Shown: positions 9,102 to 17,544, counted from the stretch's first letter. The stretch: DNA of 64,000 bases from Anaerolineales bacterium (GCA_027023425.1 JALVVL010000005.1:1-64000), one strand, 5' to 3'. Made by a program: numbers and translations. Notes: a model not told the origin generated them from the letters alone.

Positions 9102-9212
9102 ACCATTTTGGGTTTTGTTCCCCTAAGACTTTGCCCGAAAAAAACATGGCAACGTCCTTGCGAACCCTGAAAGGGCAAAGCAAGCCTACAACTTTTCTCA
9201 AGGAGGTGAACT

Positions 9213-9557
9213 CTGGACGCTCTACAACTTGCTCGTACAATTGTGAACGCCTTGGAAGAACACAAGGGGGAAGACATCCTGCTTTTGGACGTGCGCTCTT
9301 TAGCACCCTTCACCGACTATTTCGTAATATGCTCCGGCAATACAGACAGGCTACTTGATGCCTTGGCCGATAGCGCCCGTGAGGCGGCAAGGAAGCAATA
9401 TCACGTCGGCGCGCGCACCGAGGGCACGCCGCAATCAGGCTGGATTTTGTTGGATTTCGGTGACGTGGTGGTGCATCTTTTCTCCCCCGATTTGCGCGAT
9501 TACTACCGCTTAGAAGACCTTTGGGCAGACGGCAAAGTAGTGTTGCACCTGCAATAG
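9213..9557 (+). CDS. rsfS: ribosomal silencing factor RsfS, probable CTG start
   Basis: RsfS/Iojap binds ribosomal protein uL14 and blocks subunit joining. The core is clear: EDILLLDVRSLAPFTDYFVICSG, then GWILLDFGDVVVHLFSPDLRDYYRLEDLW. The ORF track starts at an internal GTG-region Met at 9243, which would remove the family N-terminal helix. A strong AGGAGGTGA ends 3 nt before an in-frame CTG at 9213, giving LDALQLARTIVNALEEHKG, a good match to the expected helix. I therefore place the start at CTG, giving 114 aa. Confidence 0.88.
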   Translation: MDALQLARTIVNALEEHKGEDILLLDVRSLAPFTDYFVICSGNTDRLLDALADSAREAARKQYHVGARTEGTPQSGWILLDFGDVVVHLFSPDLRDYYRLEDLWADGKVVLHLQ

Positions 9558-9561
9558 CCCC

Positions 9562-10308
9562 TTAGCGGCGGGCTTGGCTTCCCTTTGGTGGAAAGTGGCG
9601 GTAGCGCCATTTTAGCCGCCAGACGCCAAGCGCGGCCTCTATTTGGATTGGGAACGACATCTTTGATTTCCCAAACCGGCGGTCGGCAAAATAGATCGGA
9701 ATTTCCGTCATCTTGAGGCCAAGCCGATACGCGAGGTAGGCCATTTCCACCTGAAAAATGTAGCCGCTTGACCTAACTTGTTCAAGCGGCAGGGCTTTCA
9801 GCGCGTTGGCGCGCCACAGCCGGTAGCCGCCGGTAACATCCCGCAAAGGGATGCGCAAAATGGAGCGCGCATACAAATTCCCAAAAGCAGAAAGCCCCTT
9901 GCGCCAAAGCGGCCAGCGCTCATCCAATTCACCGCCCGGAACGTAGCGCGAGCCGACCACCAAATCCGCCCCATCCTCCAAAGCAACCGCCATCACCGGC
10001 AAAACTTTGGGGTCGTGCGAAAAATCGGCGTCCATTTGGCAAATCGCGTCGCTCTCTGGGGAATTCAGTGCCTGCCTAAAACCTGCCACATAGGCCGGCC
10101 CCAATCCCCCTTTTGCCTTGCGATGCAAAACATCCAAGCGCCCCTTGTATTTGCGTTTCAGCCTCTCGGCGATCTCGCCTGTGCCATCGGGGCTGTTATC
10201 ATCAACTACGAGCACTTTCAAATTGAGCGGCAAACTGAAGAGCGCCTCCATAAGCCGAGGCAGATTTTCTGCCTCGTTGTAGGTGGGGATAACCACGGTG
10301 ATCAGCAT
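9562..10308 (-). CDS. polyprenol monophosphomannose synthase (DPM1-like GT2)
   Basis: 248 aa family 2 glycosyltransferase of the dolichyl/polyprenyl-phosphate mannose type. It begins TVVIPTYNEAENLPRLM, followed by VVDDNSPDGTGEIAERL and the metal-binding DADFSHDP, then GSRYVPGGELDERWPLWR and DVTGGYRLWR, all in family order. It should transfer a sugar (likely mannose or glucose) from a nucleotide donor to a polyprenyl phosphate at the membrane face. There is no C-terminal membrane helix, like the yeast/bacterial DPM1 without anchor. The start ATG is 1 nt past the stop of the upstream response regulator, so the two are translationally close. Confidence 0.88.
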   Translation of the reverse strand: MLITVVIPTYNEAENLPRLMEALFSLPLNLKVLVVDDNSPDGTGEIAERLKRKYKGRLDVLHRKAKGGLGPAYVAGFRQALNSPESDAICQMDADFSHDPKVLPVMAVALEDGADLVVGSRYVPGGELDERWPLWRKGLSAFGNLYARSILRIPLRDVTGGYRLWRANALKALPLEQVRSSGYIFQVEMAYLAYRLGLKMTEIPIYFADRRFGKSKMSFPIQIEAALGVWRLKWRYRHFPPKGSQARR

Positions 10309-10309
10309 T

Positions 10310-11161
10310 TCACTTGCCCAAAACGCTAAACCTGAGGTCTGCCGCTGTTTTGTGTTCGCCGGGAGAAAGGTGGATTTCGCGGAGATTAAGGCTTAGTTTG
10401 CGCTCTCCAAAGTTGCCGCTTAGCCTGTCCTTGAGCGGGTAAAAGTAATCCAACGCCTGAGCAATGCGTTTTTGGACTTGGCGCTTCACTGCCGGAATTT
10501 GCTCCGGCGAAGCGATAACCAAAAAATCGGTGTTGGAAAGATGCCCTAAAAAGGCGCCCTGCCCCCCAACATCGCGCACAATGTTTTGAAGCATGAGGCC
10601 GACAGCACGCAGCACATCGTCCGAAGTCACAAAGCCATAACGCCCTCTAAAAGCGTCCAAATTCACCAACGACACCAAAAGCGCCCCCCACTCTTCGCCC
10701 GAATCAAGTTTTTCTTGAACAACGTCGTTTACCAAAACGCCTTCCGGTAAATGAGTAACGGCGTTTTGGATGGGACCAGCAGAAGCGCGGCGCAAAACAT
10801 TCCGCACCCGCAGCCTCAGTTCCTGCAGGTCAAACGGTTTGGAAATGTAATCATCCGCGCCAAGTTCTAAGCCTTTAATCAACGAACTGCGGCGTTTGCG
10901 CTCGGTGAGGAAAATGATGGGAATTCGCGCCGTGCGCAGGTTGCCCCTCAGGCGCCGAGCGACTTCGTATCCGTCTATGTCGGGCAATCTGATGTCCAAA
11001 ATCACCAAATCAGGCGGCGAAACTTGACAAGCGCGCAGGCCATCCTCCCCCCAATTTGCGGTTTGCACCTCGTAGCCTTGCTCACGAAAGTAGGATGTGA
11101 GCATATCGGCCACGTCCAAATCGTCCTCTATTATCAAAATGCGGTGCCGTCTCTCTGCCAC
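10310..11161 (-). CDS. response regulator with degenerate GGDEF-like domain
   Basis: 283 aa, GTG start. Residues about 8-122 are a REC domain with acidic pocket EDD, phospho-acceptor Asp in LVILDIRLPD and the Lys in SKPFDL. Residues about 140-275 resemble a diguanylate cyclase fold (LLVSLVNLDAFRGRYGF, SDDVLRAVGLML), but the GGDEF site is replaced by HLSNTDF, so cyclase activity is unlikely. Such domains can act as GTP or partner sensors. It lies upstream of the glycosyltransferase and downstream of the roadblock and V4R genes on the same strand, interrupted by a MITE-like element. Confidence 0.88.
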   Translation of the reverse strand: MAERRHRILIIEDDLDVADMLTSYFREQGYEVQTANWGEDGLRACQVSPPDLVILDIRLPDIDGYEVARRLRGNLRTARIPIIFLTERKRRSSLIKGLELGADDYISKPFDLQELRLRVRNVLRRASAGPIQNAVTHLPEGVLVNDVVQEKLDSGEEWGALLVSLVNLDAFRGRYGFVTSDDVLRAVGLMLQNIVRDVGGQGAFLGHLSNTDFLVIASPEQIPAVKRQVQKRIAQALDYFYPLKDRLSGNFGERKLSLNLREIHLSPGEHKTAADLRFSVLGK

Positions 11162-11248
11162 GGTTCAGATCCAAAGAGTAAAGAAAAGAGGCGGGAGGTT
11201 TACCAGCAAAGCGTGAATTGTTCTTTGCGAATAAGGAGGAAGGGCATC

Positions 11249-11287
11249 ACTTAGCCATGAGGCTAAAATTGGCCTTCGTGGCTAAGT
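11249..11287. repeat. 9-bp inverted repeat next to MITE-like element
   Basis: ACTTAGCCA and TGGCTAAGT form a perfect 9-bp stem about 21 nt apart, with an inner GAGGCTAA/TTGGCC stretch. It sits 6 nt before a MITE-like element, in the gap between the V4R gene and the response regulator. It could be an operator or a hairpin in the leader of the response-regulator transcript. The rest of this 301-nt gap is the element itself and A/G-rich sequence. Confidence 0.45.
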
Positions 11288-11293
11288 TACATG

Positions 11294-11440
11294 AGTTACG
11301 CGGTTCCCATGCTTCATGTCACCGCGAGGCGGCCGCAGGCCGCCGAAGCGGTCTCCCCCACCGTCTGGGGGATGGCTTCGCCGCCCACAGCGGCTCGCCA
11401 TGACATGAAAACCAGCGCCCCTACGGGCAACTGCGTAAGT
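11294..11440. mobile_element. MITE-like element, AGTTACGCAGTT family, copy A
   Basis: The ends AGTTACGCGGTTCCC and GGGCAACTGCGTAAGT are imperfect terminal inverted repeats. The inside has a nested symmetric core beginning CATGTCACCGCGAGGCGG and ending GGCTCGCCATGACATG, with the central GTCTGGGGGATGGC. It is about 147 bp and has no ORF. Related copies lie at 35659, 56502 and 57859. It separates the V4R/roadblock genes from the response regulator they probably once ran into. Confidence 0.8.
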
Positions 11441-11462
11441 CCTGTAGGTGGAAATTTGCCCA

Positions 11463-12101
11463 TCAACCCAAAGGCGTTTTTTGAATGATAAATTCGCACA
11501 CTTCATCGCCTTTGGCGATGCACTTAGATTCGTCCACGCGGAATTCGCTGCCGCCCGAAACCCATTTCAGGCCTTCTTGCAACAATCCTGTTGCCATGTA
11601 GCATACCGGCTTATCGGTTGTCCCTGCACGCCCCCAGCACACCGGACAGCGGTGAATTGTGTAAACAAAGACGTGCTCTTTCTCTTCTACGCTGGTGACT
11701 TGATCGCTCAATTGGCTAAAGATTTTAGCCATGGCAGGCAAACCTATGCGCAGTTTAGCGCTCAGAGGCAACACCTTGAAGGCTAAATCGCCGACGCCTG
11801 CCAGAGCGCCAAAATTGCGCAAGCCTTCGGCAAATGCCGCCCTGCCAGCGCGCAAAGCTAACGCCCGCCCTCCGCGCGGCCCGTACATCTCCTCCAGCGC
11901 CAAGTTGATAGAAGAGAGGTAAGCAAAATCAAATTCTTTCGCCAAATTGTCGGGCGGCGGATTGTCAATTAAATGCGAAAGATGGGCTAAGTTGAGAATG
12001 GCATTCAAGCCATTGGTGCCCATCACGTCTTCCAAGGCGTGCAAAATGATGCGCGCTATTTTGTTGGGATAGTAATATCCGCTCTCGGGAATTGGGTCCA
12101 T
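11463..12101 (-). CDS. V4R (4-vinyl reductase)-like sensor domain protein
   Basis: 212 aa. The C-terminal third reads as a V4R domain, the small-molecule-binding fold found in XylR-type sensors and in BchJ: CPVCWGRAGTTDKPVCYMATG, then SGGSEFRVDESKCIAKGDEVCEF with the closing Cys. The conserved Cys residues may bind metal. The N-terminal helical region (residues 1-100) is unlike anything I can name. It is 14 nt downstream of a roadblock/LC7 gene, so the two form a likely sensor pair. Confidence 0.75.
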   Translation of the reverse strand: MDPIPESGYYYPNKIARIILHALEDVMGTNGLNAILNLAHLSHLIDNPPPDNLAKEFDFAYLSSINLALEEMYGPRGGRALALRAGRAAFAEGLRNFGALAGVGDLAFKVLPLSAKLRIGLPAMAKIFSQLSDQVTSVEEKEHVFVYTIHRCPVCWGRAGTTDKPVCYMATGLLQEGLKWVSGGSEFRVDESKCIAKGDEVCEFIIQKTPLG

Positions 12102-12115
12102 GATGAAGCCTCTTC

Positions 12116-12487
12116 TTAGATAAGCTTAGCAATGTCTTCCGCGGCCCGACGCATATCCAAGAAAATAAGACCGAGTTTGGCTTTTTCGCGGGCCAACGCG
12201 GTCAGTACGGCCTCTTCGCCGATAGACATCAGCACCACGTAGCCGTTTTCACCCTTGATGTAAACCTGCTCTAAACCTCCTCGTCCCAATTCGGCCGCTA
12301 TGCGCTCGCCAAGTGAGAGCATAGCCGCAGACATAGCCGAAACGCGATCTTCTTCTATCCCCTGAGGTAGGGCTGAGGCGATACTCAGGCCGTCAACGCT
12401 CACAATGGCGGACGCTTCAATATCTGGGGAAGATGCTTGGAGCTCCCGCAGTCGCTCCACAAGCAGTTGGTTGCGAGATTTTGCCAT
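12116..12487 (-). CDS. roadblock/LC7 domain protein
   Basis: 123 aa, consisting of one roadblock/LC7 (MglB-like) domain. Features are ASAIVSVDGLSIASALP near residue 20, then SAMSAAMLSLGERIAAELG, and GYVVLMSIGEEAVLTALA. Such proteins regulate small Ras-like GTPases or form dimeric scaffolds in bacterial signalling. No MglA-type GTPase is present in the window. GGAGG precedes the ATG. It is the first gene of the V4R pair and is read away from tRNA-Arg. Confidence 0.88.
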   Translation of the reverse strand: MAKSRNQLLVERLRELQASSPDIEASAIVSVDGLSIASALPQGIEEDRVSAMSAAMLSLGERIAAELGRGGLEQVYIKGENGYVVLMSIGEEAVLTALAREKAKLGLIFLDMRRAAEDIAKLI

Positions 12488-12651
12488 TTATAGCCTCCTT
12501 CTGGAGAGAAATAACAATTTCAAAACTGCCTCTGTTACAAAGGTTAGCACAACGGCAATAGCATGTCAAGCCGCTCCAAACGGTAATGCTTGATTTTCCC
12601 CGTTGCTACCGTCCGGAACGGTGAAAGCATTTTTGTGCCATCGGTGATGAA

Positions 12652-12723
12652 TGCCCCCACCGCGACTCGAACGCGGGTCTTCGGCTCCGGAGGCCGACGC
12701 TCTATCCACTGAGCTATGGGGGC
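12652..12723 (-). tRNA. tRNA-Arg (anticodon CCG)
   Basis: All arms fold: acceptor GCCCCCA/TGGGGGC with discriminator A, D stem GCTC/GAGC, anticodon stem TCGGC/GCCGA with loop CTCCGGA (anticodon CCG, reads CGG), and T stem CCGCG/CGCGG with loop TTCGAGT. It is 72 nt and the 3' CCA is not encoded. It lies between the roadblock gene and a coiled-coil gene, all on the minus strand. Confidence 0.95.
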
Positions 12724-12753
12724 AAGCGCTCTCATTATACCATGAGCACGGTT

Positions 12754-13260
12754 TTAGCCCTCGCCCTCGTCCCCAGCCTCAGCGTTTTCCTCCTTTGGCG
12801 GGACGACTTCCTCTTCGGAAAGCCGCTGTAGCACCTGAATACCTTTGTTGGCCTCGGCAAGCAGGTGTTCCAACCGAGCGCTCAATTCCTGCAGGGTGCG
12901 CAAGGCGTATTCATCGGCTTCGCGGCGGATTGCAACGGCTTCAGCATAGGCTTCAGCCCTTATGCGTTCAGCCTCGGCCATGGCGTCGTGCACTATGGCA
13001 TGATCTTGCACTATTTTCTTGCGCTCTTCTTGCGCCAATTGGATGGTGCGCTGGGCTTCCTCTTTAGCGCGGGCTAAGATGCGGTCACGTTGGTTGAGCA
13101 CTTCTCGCGCCTGCTTCACTTCCTCAGGGATAGTAACGCGCATCTGGTCTATGATGTCCAACATGCGGTCTTCGTCAACTATCACGCTGTGAGTGAAAGG
13201 CACGGCGCGGCTTTCGTTGAAGAGTTCTTCCAAACGGTCAACCAATTCCAAAATGTCCAT
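12754..13260 (-). CDS. coiled-coil protein of unknown function
   Basis: 168 aa. The first 45 residues include a conserved-looking segment (FTHSVIVDEDRMLDIIDQMRVTIPEEV), followed by a long Ala/Glu/Arg-rich coiled coil (about 45-150) and an acidic Glu/Gly tail. Proteins of this look next to coaD are often mislabelled as ATP synthase subunit B because of the helix; nothing supports a role in the ATP synthase. It may be a DivIVA-like or membrane-associated scaffold, but no function can be assigned. It lies 70 nt downstream of coaD on the same strand. Confidence 0.8.
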   Translation of the reverse strand: MDILELVDRLEELFNESRAVPFTHSVIVDEDRMLDIIDQMRVTIPEEVKQAREVLNQRDRILARAKEEAQRTIQLAQEERKKIVQDHAIVHDAMAEAERIRAEAYAEAVAIRREADEYALRTLQELSARLEHLLAEANKGIQVLQRLSEEEVVPPKEENAEAGDEGEG

Positions 13261-13330
13261 TTTTCTCTCCCTTGCTGATGAACAACCGGTGCGCTAAGCC
13301 GTGCAATTTTTGAGCCGAGCGGCGCAATTT

Positions 13331-13858
13331 TCAATCTCTAAGCGACGTCACCTGCTCCAAGTGCTGGCTTTCGCTCATTTGAGCAAAGCGCCTTTTCAGC
13401 GCATTTGCCACGTGCGGCGGCACCATCGTGCTCACATCGCCGCCAAGCGAGGCAATTTCGCGCACGGTGGTTGAGGAAAGGAAGGTATGCTCCTCGCGCG
13501 TTATCAGCGCCACCACCTCAATTTCGGGCGCAAGGCGGTTGTTTGCCAGCGCCATGCGGAATTCGCTTTCAAAATCCGAAAAAACGCGCAACCCGCGCAC
13601 AATCACCTGTGCGCCCACGCGACGGCAAAATTCCACCGTAAGCCCGCTGTAGCCTGTGACCGTTATGTTCGGCTGGTCGGCAAACGCTTCAGCCACCAAC
13701 GCGATGCGTTCCTCTGGGCTAAAAATCAGGTTTTTCAGCGGACGGTCGTAAACCGCAACTACCAATTCATCAAACAACCGCGCCGCCCGCAATGCAATGT
13801 CAATGTGCCCGTAGTGAATCGGGTCAAAACTACCCGGAAAGACGGCTTTTATGCTCAA
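13331..13858 (-). CDS. coaD: pantetheine-phosphate adenylyltransferase
   Basis: Fourth step of coenzyme A synthesis: 4'-phosphopantetheine plus ATP gives dephospho-CoA. The nucleotidyltransferase motif FPGSFDPIHYGHIDI, then VVAVYDRPLKN, RGLRVFSDFESEFRMALANN and EEHTFLSSTTVREIA, match CoaD along the whole length. The ORF track starts at 13885 inside recG. The TTG at 13858 follows AAGGAGAG with good spacing and overlaps the recG stop as TTGA, giving 175 aa and the normal N-terminus. It is therefore translationally coupled to recG. Confidence 0.93.
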   Translation of the reverse strand: MSIKAVFPGSFDPIHYGHIDIALRAARLFDELVVAVYDRPLKNLIFSPEERIALVAEAFADQPNITVTGYSGLTVEFCRRVGAQVIVRGLRVFSDFESEFRMALANNRLAPEIEVVALITREEHTFLSSTTVREIASLGGDVSTMVPPHVANALKRRFAQMSESQHLEQVTSLRD

Positions 13859-16380
13859 CTCATCTCTCCTTGTCCGTTGCTCCAAAATTGCTCCAAGCGC
13901 TCGGCTAAAAGCCTGTGCTCGGGCAACCGGAGTTCGGGGTCGGCTTCAACCACGCGCTGCGAGAGGGCGCGCGCCTTCTCAATCAAATGCACGTTCAGCA
14001 TATTTGCCATTTGCAGGCGCATTGCCCCAAAGCCGTACCCCGATTGTCGCGTGCCGAAAAATTCGCCCGGTCCGCGCTGTTGCAGGTCTTTTTCGGCGAG
14101 CACAAAGCCGTCGTTGGTTTCGGTCAGGGCTTTGAGGCGCTCGTTTTCCTCAACGGCGTTTTCGGTTTCGGGTATGAGCAGGCAATAGGCGCGCTGCCCG
14201 CCGCGCCCAACCCGCCCGCGGAATTGGTGCAACTGCGCTAAGCCAAAGCGGTTCGCGCCTTCAATCAGCATCACGGTCGCATTCGGCACATCCACGCCCA
14301 CTTCCACAACAGCAGTAGAAACCAAAATATGATACTCGCCGTCGCGGAAGCGCCGCATCACTTCATCCTTTTCATCCGCTTTCATTTTACCGTGCAACAA
14401 GCCCACCTTGAAGTCGGGGAAGACCTCTTCCTGCAAAATGCGGTGGGCTTTGACCGCGGCGGGCGTGTTTTCCAGCGCTTCGCTTTCTTCCACCAAGGGG
14501 TAAATCACAAACGCCTGATGGCCGCGCTCCACCTCGCGGCGGATGAGGGTGTAGGCGCGTTCACGCTCGCGCGGCATCAGCAGGTAAGTTTCCACCGGCT
14601 TGCGCCCGGGCGGCATTTCATCCATCACGCTGATATCCAAATCGCCGTAAATCGTGAGCGCCAAAGTGCGGGGGATGGGCGTTGCCGTCATTACCAGCAT
14701 GTGCGGGTTATCGCCCTTGGCGCGCAACGCCGCACGCTGGCGCACGCCAAAGCGGTGCTGTTCATCAATCACCACAAATTGCAAATCGGCGAACTGAACG
14801 GGGTCTTCAATGAGGGCGTGCGTGCCCACCAAGACCTTCACCGTGCCGCTACGCAAGCCTTCCAGAATTTCGCGGCGCTCAGATGCAGGCGTGTTGCCCA
14901 CCAGAAGGCGAATTTGCTCGGGTGCGACCACACCTTCCTCATCGGCAAGGAAGCGTTGCAGGTTGCGGAAATGCTGTTCGGCTAAAATGGCGGTCGGCGC
15001 CATCAGCGCGCCCTGCGCCCCGCCTGCGAGCACAATCGCCATGCCTAACGCCGCCACCACCGTTTTGCCGCTGCCCACATCGCCCTGAAGCAAGCGGTTG
15101 AGCGGAGCACCAGAGGCCAAATCGCGGCGGATTTCCTCCAACGCCCGCCTTTGCGCCCCTGTAAGCGTGAACGGAAGCCGCCTCAGCCGCTCCTCCAGCC
15201 AATCATCGCTCACCTCAAAGCGGCGGGCTCTTTGGCTTTTGCGCCTGTGCCTTTGCTGAAGCAAGCCCAATTGCAGGTAAAACACCTCGTCAAAGGCAAG
15301 GCGGTTGCGCGCTTTGGTCACATCATCCCAATTTTCCGGGAAATGCACCTTCTGCAGCGCGCTCGGCAGTGGGAGCAAGCCGCTTTCTTCACGCAGGGCA
15401 GCGGGCAATGGGTCGGGGACGCGCGGCGCCCAAGTGTCCACCGCCTCTTTCATCACCCGACGCATCCAACGCTGGGTGATTTTGGCGGTCAGCGGGTAAA
15501 CCGGCACAATCCGCCCCGTGCTCAACTGCTCTTTATCCACCGGCTCCCATTCGGGGTTGACGAGCACAAGCCGTCCGAGGAATTGGTCAACCTTTCCGGC
15601 AAGCGCAATAGCCATGCCCTTGCGGAGGCGGTCGGCAATCCAAGTTTGGTTGAACCAGCGGGCGCGGATTTTGCCGCTTCCATCCGAGACCAGCACATCC
15701 ACCAGTTTGTGCTTGGTGTGGTACTGGCGCACCTGCACGCTTTCCACCGTGCCGAGCACCGTCACCTCATCGCCGTAGCGCAGTTGGCGGATTGGCTTGA
15801 CGGTGGAATAGTCGTCATAGCGGCGGGGGAAGTGGTAGAGCAAATCCTGCAGGGTGCGGATTCCGAGGCGCTCCAAAGTTTTTGCCCGCCGGGGGCCAAT
15901 GTTGGGCACGGCAGTAACGGGGGCGCGCAGTTCCTTCAGGCTGATGGGCTGAACGCTTGGCCGAGCGGCAGGGGCGCTTGGCTTTGGCTTCTCGCGTTGG
16001 GAGACTGGCGGGCGCGCGGCGGGCTTTTCTTTGCCCACGGCGGGGGGCTTTTGGGGCGCCGGGCGGCCGTTTGCAGGCGTTTCAAGCGTCATTTCTTCCG
16101 GAAGTTGCAAAGAGCGCTGAATGCGTTGCCAAAGCCCGCGCAACATTTCGGCGCGCGACTGCGGCTTAAGCCTGCCGTAATCTTGCAAACGGGCACGGAT
16201 CACCTGAATCAACGGCTCGGGGACGCCCTCAGCGCGTGCCTCGCCCTCCCACGAATCCAAAACGCGCGTCAAGCCGCCCACTACCGCGCGGTTATCGTAC
16301 CCCCGCTCGGCCTCAAGCGCGAAAAACTTATGCAGTTTCACGATGCTGGGTTTGGTTTCCATATTGCTCAATTTTACCAT
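13855..16380 (-). CDS. recG: ATP-dependent DNA helicase RecG
   Basis: 841 aa, longer than the usual ~690-780 because of an N-terminal helical domain and a Pro/Lys/Ala linker (about residues 1-170). The wedge/OB domain follows (TPSIG-like NIGPRRAKTLERLGI, then DEVTVLGTVESV). The SF2 helicase motifs are present: Walker A QGDVGSGKTVVAALG, DEQH, TATPIPRTL, the C-terminal STAVVEVGVDVPNA and QFRGRVGRGGQRAYC. RecG remodels stalled forks and branch points. The ATG is at 16380; an alternative Met lies six codons in. The next gene, coaD, overlaps its stop. Confidence 0.96.
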   Translation of the reverse strand: MVKLSNMETKPSIVKLHKFFALEAERGYDNRAVVGGLTRVLDSWEGEARAEGVPEPLIQVIRARLQDYGRLKPQSRAEMLRGLWQRIQRSLQLPEEMTLETPANGRPAPQKPPAVGKEKPAARPPVSQREKPKPSAPAARPSVQPISLKELRAPVTAVPNIGPRRAKTLERLGIRTLQDLLYHFPRRYDDYSTVKPIRQLRYGDEVTVLGTVESVQVRQYHTKHKLVDVLVSDGSGKIRARWFNQTWIADRLRKGMAIALAGKVDQFLGRLVLVNPEWEPVDKEQLSTGRIVPVYPLTAKITQRWMRRVMKEAVDTWAPRVPDPLPAALREESGLLPLPSALQKVHFPENWDDVTKARNRLAFDEVFYLQLGLLQQRHRRKSQRARRFEVSDDWLEERLRRLPFTLTGAQRRALEEIRRDLASGAPLNRLLQGDVGSGKTVVAALGMAIVLAGGAQGALMAPTAILAEQHFRNLQRFLADEEGVVAPEQIRLLVGNTPASERREILEGLRSGTVKVLVGTHALIEDPVQFADLQFVVIDEQHRFGVRQRAALRAKGDNPHMLVMTATPIPRTLALTIYGDLDISVMDEMPPGRKPVETYLLMPRERERAYTLIRREVERGHQAFVIYPLVEESEALENTPAAVKAHRILQEEVFPDFKVGLLHGKMKADEKDEVMRRFRDGEYHILVSTAVVEVGVDVPNATVMLIEGANRFGLAQLHQFRGRVGRGGQRAYCLLIPETENAVEENERLKALTETNDGFVLAEKDLQQRGPGEFFGTRQSGYGFGAMRLQMANMLNVHLIEKARALSQRVVEADPELRLPEHRLLAERLEQFWSNGQGEMS

Positions 16381-16392
16381 GCAGGTAGGGAA

Positions 16393-17062
16393 TCACAGAT
16401 TACACAGAAAGACGCAGAGGAAACAGAGGCGCAGAGAGCGCAAAGAGGTTGACGCCAAGGTCGCCAAGGACACAGAGGACGCCAAGGAAAGTAACGCAGA
16501 TACGCAGAGGAAACAAAGACGCAGAGAGCGCAAAGAGGTTGACGCCAAGGTCGCCAAGGGCACAGAGGACGCCAAGGGTAACGCAGAAACGCAGAGGGAA
16601 CAGAGACGCAGAGAGCGCAAAGAGGTTAACGCCAAGGGCGCCAAGGACAGAAAGAACGCCAAGGAAAGTAACGCAGAAACGCAGAGGAAACAAAGACGCA
16701 GAGAGCGCAAAGAAAAAATTTCTGTGTTTTCTGTGGTGATTCTGTGTCTTCTGTGGTTTTTTTCTTCAATCGGTGAAAATCTGTGCCAATCGGTGGATGC
16801 GCCAAGGGCGCCAAGGACATAAAGGACGCCAAGGATAAAATCCACAGATTACGCAGATTAGTACAGATTTTTTTCTGCGGAATTTGCGGATAGTAACGCC
16901 AAGGTTGCTAAGAAAGGCTGCTAAGAGAGGTATCCGGACACCCAATCCCCAATCCCTCAGTACCTAAATCCCTAAACCCCTCTTTCTGTGTTCTCTGTAA
17001 ATTTCTGCGTCCTCTGTGGTTTTCTTGCTCAATCAGTGCAAATCTGTGCCAATCGGTGGATT
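16393..17062 (+). repeat. word-repeat cluster 2: tandem ~87-90-bp units plus CACAGATT words
   Basis: The segment 16415-16700 contains units that begin with CAGAGG at 16415, 16505, 16592 and 16682 (periods 90, 87, 90). Each holds CGCAGAGAGCGCAAAGAGG, then GACGCCAAGG and GCCAAGG words. On either side are CACAGATTACACAGA and TCAATCGGTGAAAATCTG words, with another partial unit at 16980-17062. Because 87 and 90 are multiples of three and the words avoid stops, several frames stay open (ORFs 16343-16822 plus, 16393-16845 minus); these are judged artefacts. The cluster occupies the whole recG to NYN-gene gap. Confidence 0.8.
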
Positions 17063-17067
17063 GAAAC

Positions 17068-17544
17068 CTAATCCACCTCCTCGCCATCGCCGCCGAAGAG
17101 GCGCAACAGTTCATCAACCTCCTCCGGCGGGGGAGATTCGGGCTTTTCGGCGTCGTAAGAGTCGCCGGTGGGGACACAGAGCAGGCGTGCGAACTCCTCC
17201 GACGGCATCACCTTTGCGCCCGCCCAGCGCGCCGCGCGCTGCACCTCATGGTCGGAAGAAACCACCGTCCAATTGCGCGCCGTGCGCCCCAGCCTTTGCA
17301 AGTGAGCGGCAATAGCCTCATCGGCAGTTCGCCCCTCACGCACAAAAACCGCGCTCACGGCGCCGTAAGAGCGCCTGCCCGCAAAGCCCGGCGCGGCTCG
17401 GTCAAAATAAACCACAACGCGGGCGCGGCGGCGCGCACAAAACGCCGCCAGCAGTTACAGCAGGCGCTCCTCATCGTCTGCTTGGCGCAGGCTAAGCCCC
17501 ACCACGCGCGGAATCAAGTTGTGCCCGTCTATCAGGTAAGGCAT
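17068..17544 (-). pseudogene. NYN (YacP-like) domain gene with in-frame TAA
   Basis: Reading from the ATG at 17544 gives MPYLIDGHNLIPRVVGLSL, the classic YacP/NYN RNase start with its catalytic Asp. An ochre TAA at 17455-17457 then interrupts the frame, after which LLAAFCARRRARVVVYFDR continues without a shift into the rest of the domain (SYGAVSAVFV, VVSSDHEVQRAARW) and an acidic tail. The ORF track shows only the downstream part, from a GTG at 17415. A CAA-to-TAA change in a Gln codon would explain it. It may be a pseudogene, a sequencing error or a two-part product by reinitiation. It follows rnz on the same strand. Confidence 0.85.

Noticed and set aside
12754-13260. ATP synthase subunit B
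   Set aside because: Only the helical composition is similar; there is no N-terminal membrane helix and no atp genes nearby.
15151-16452. 433-aa plus-strand ORF antisense to recG
   Set aside because: recG on the other strand is certain from its helicase motifs. The antisense frame is open because of codon bias and runs on into repeat words.
16343-16822. 159-aa repeat ORF (and minus-strand 150- and 97-aa ORFs)
   Set aside because: Made of word repeats, open in several frames at once, no ribosome binding site. Kept as a finding only.
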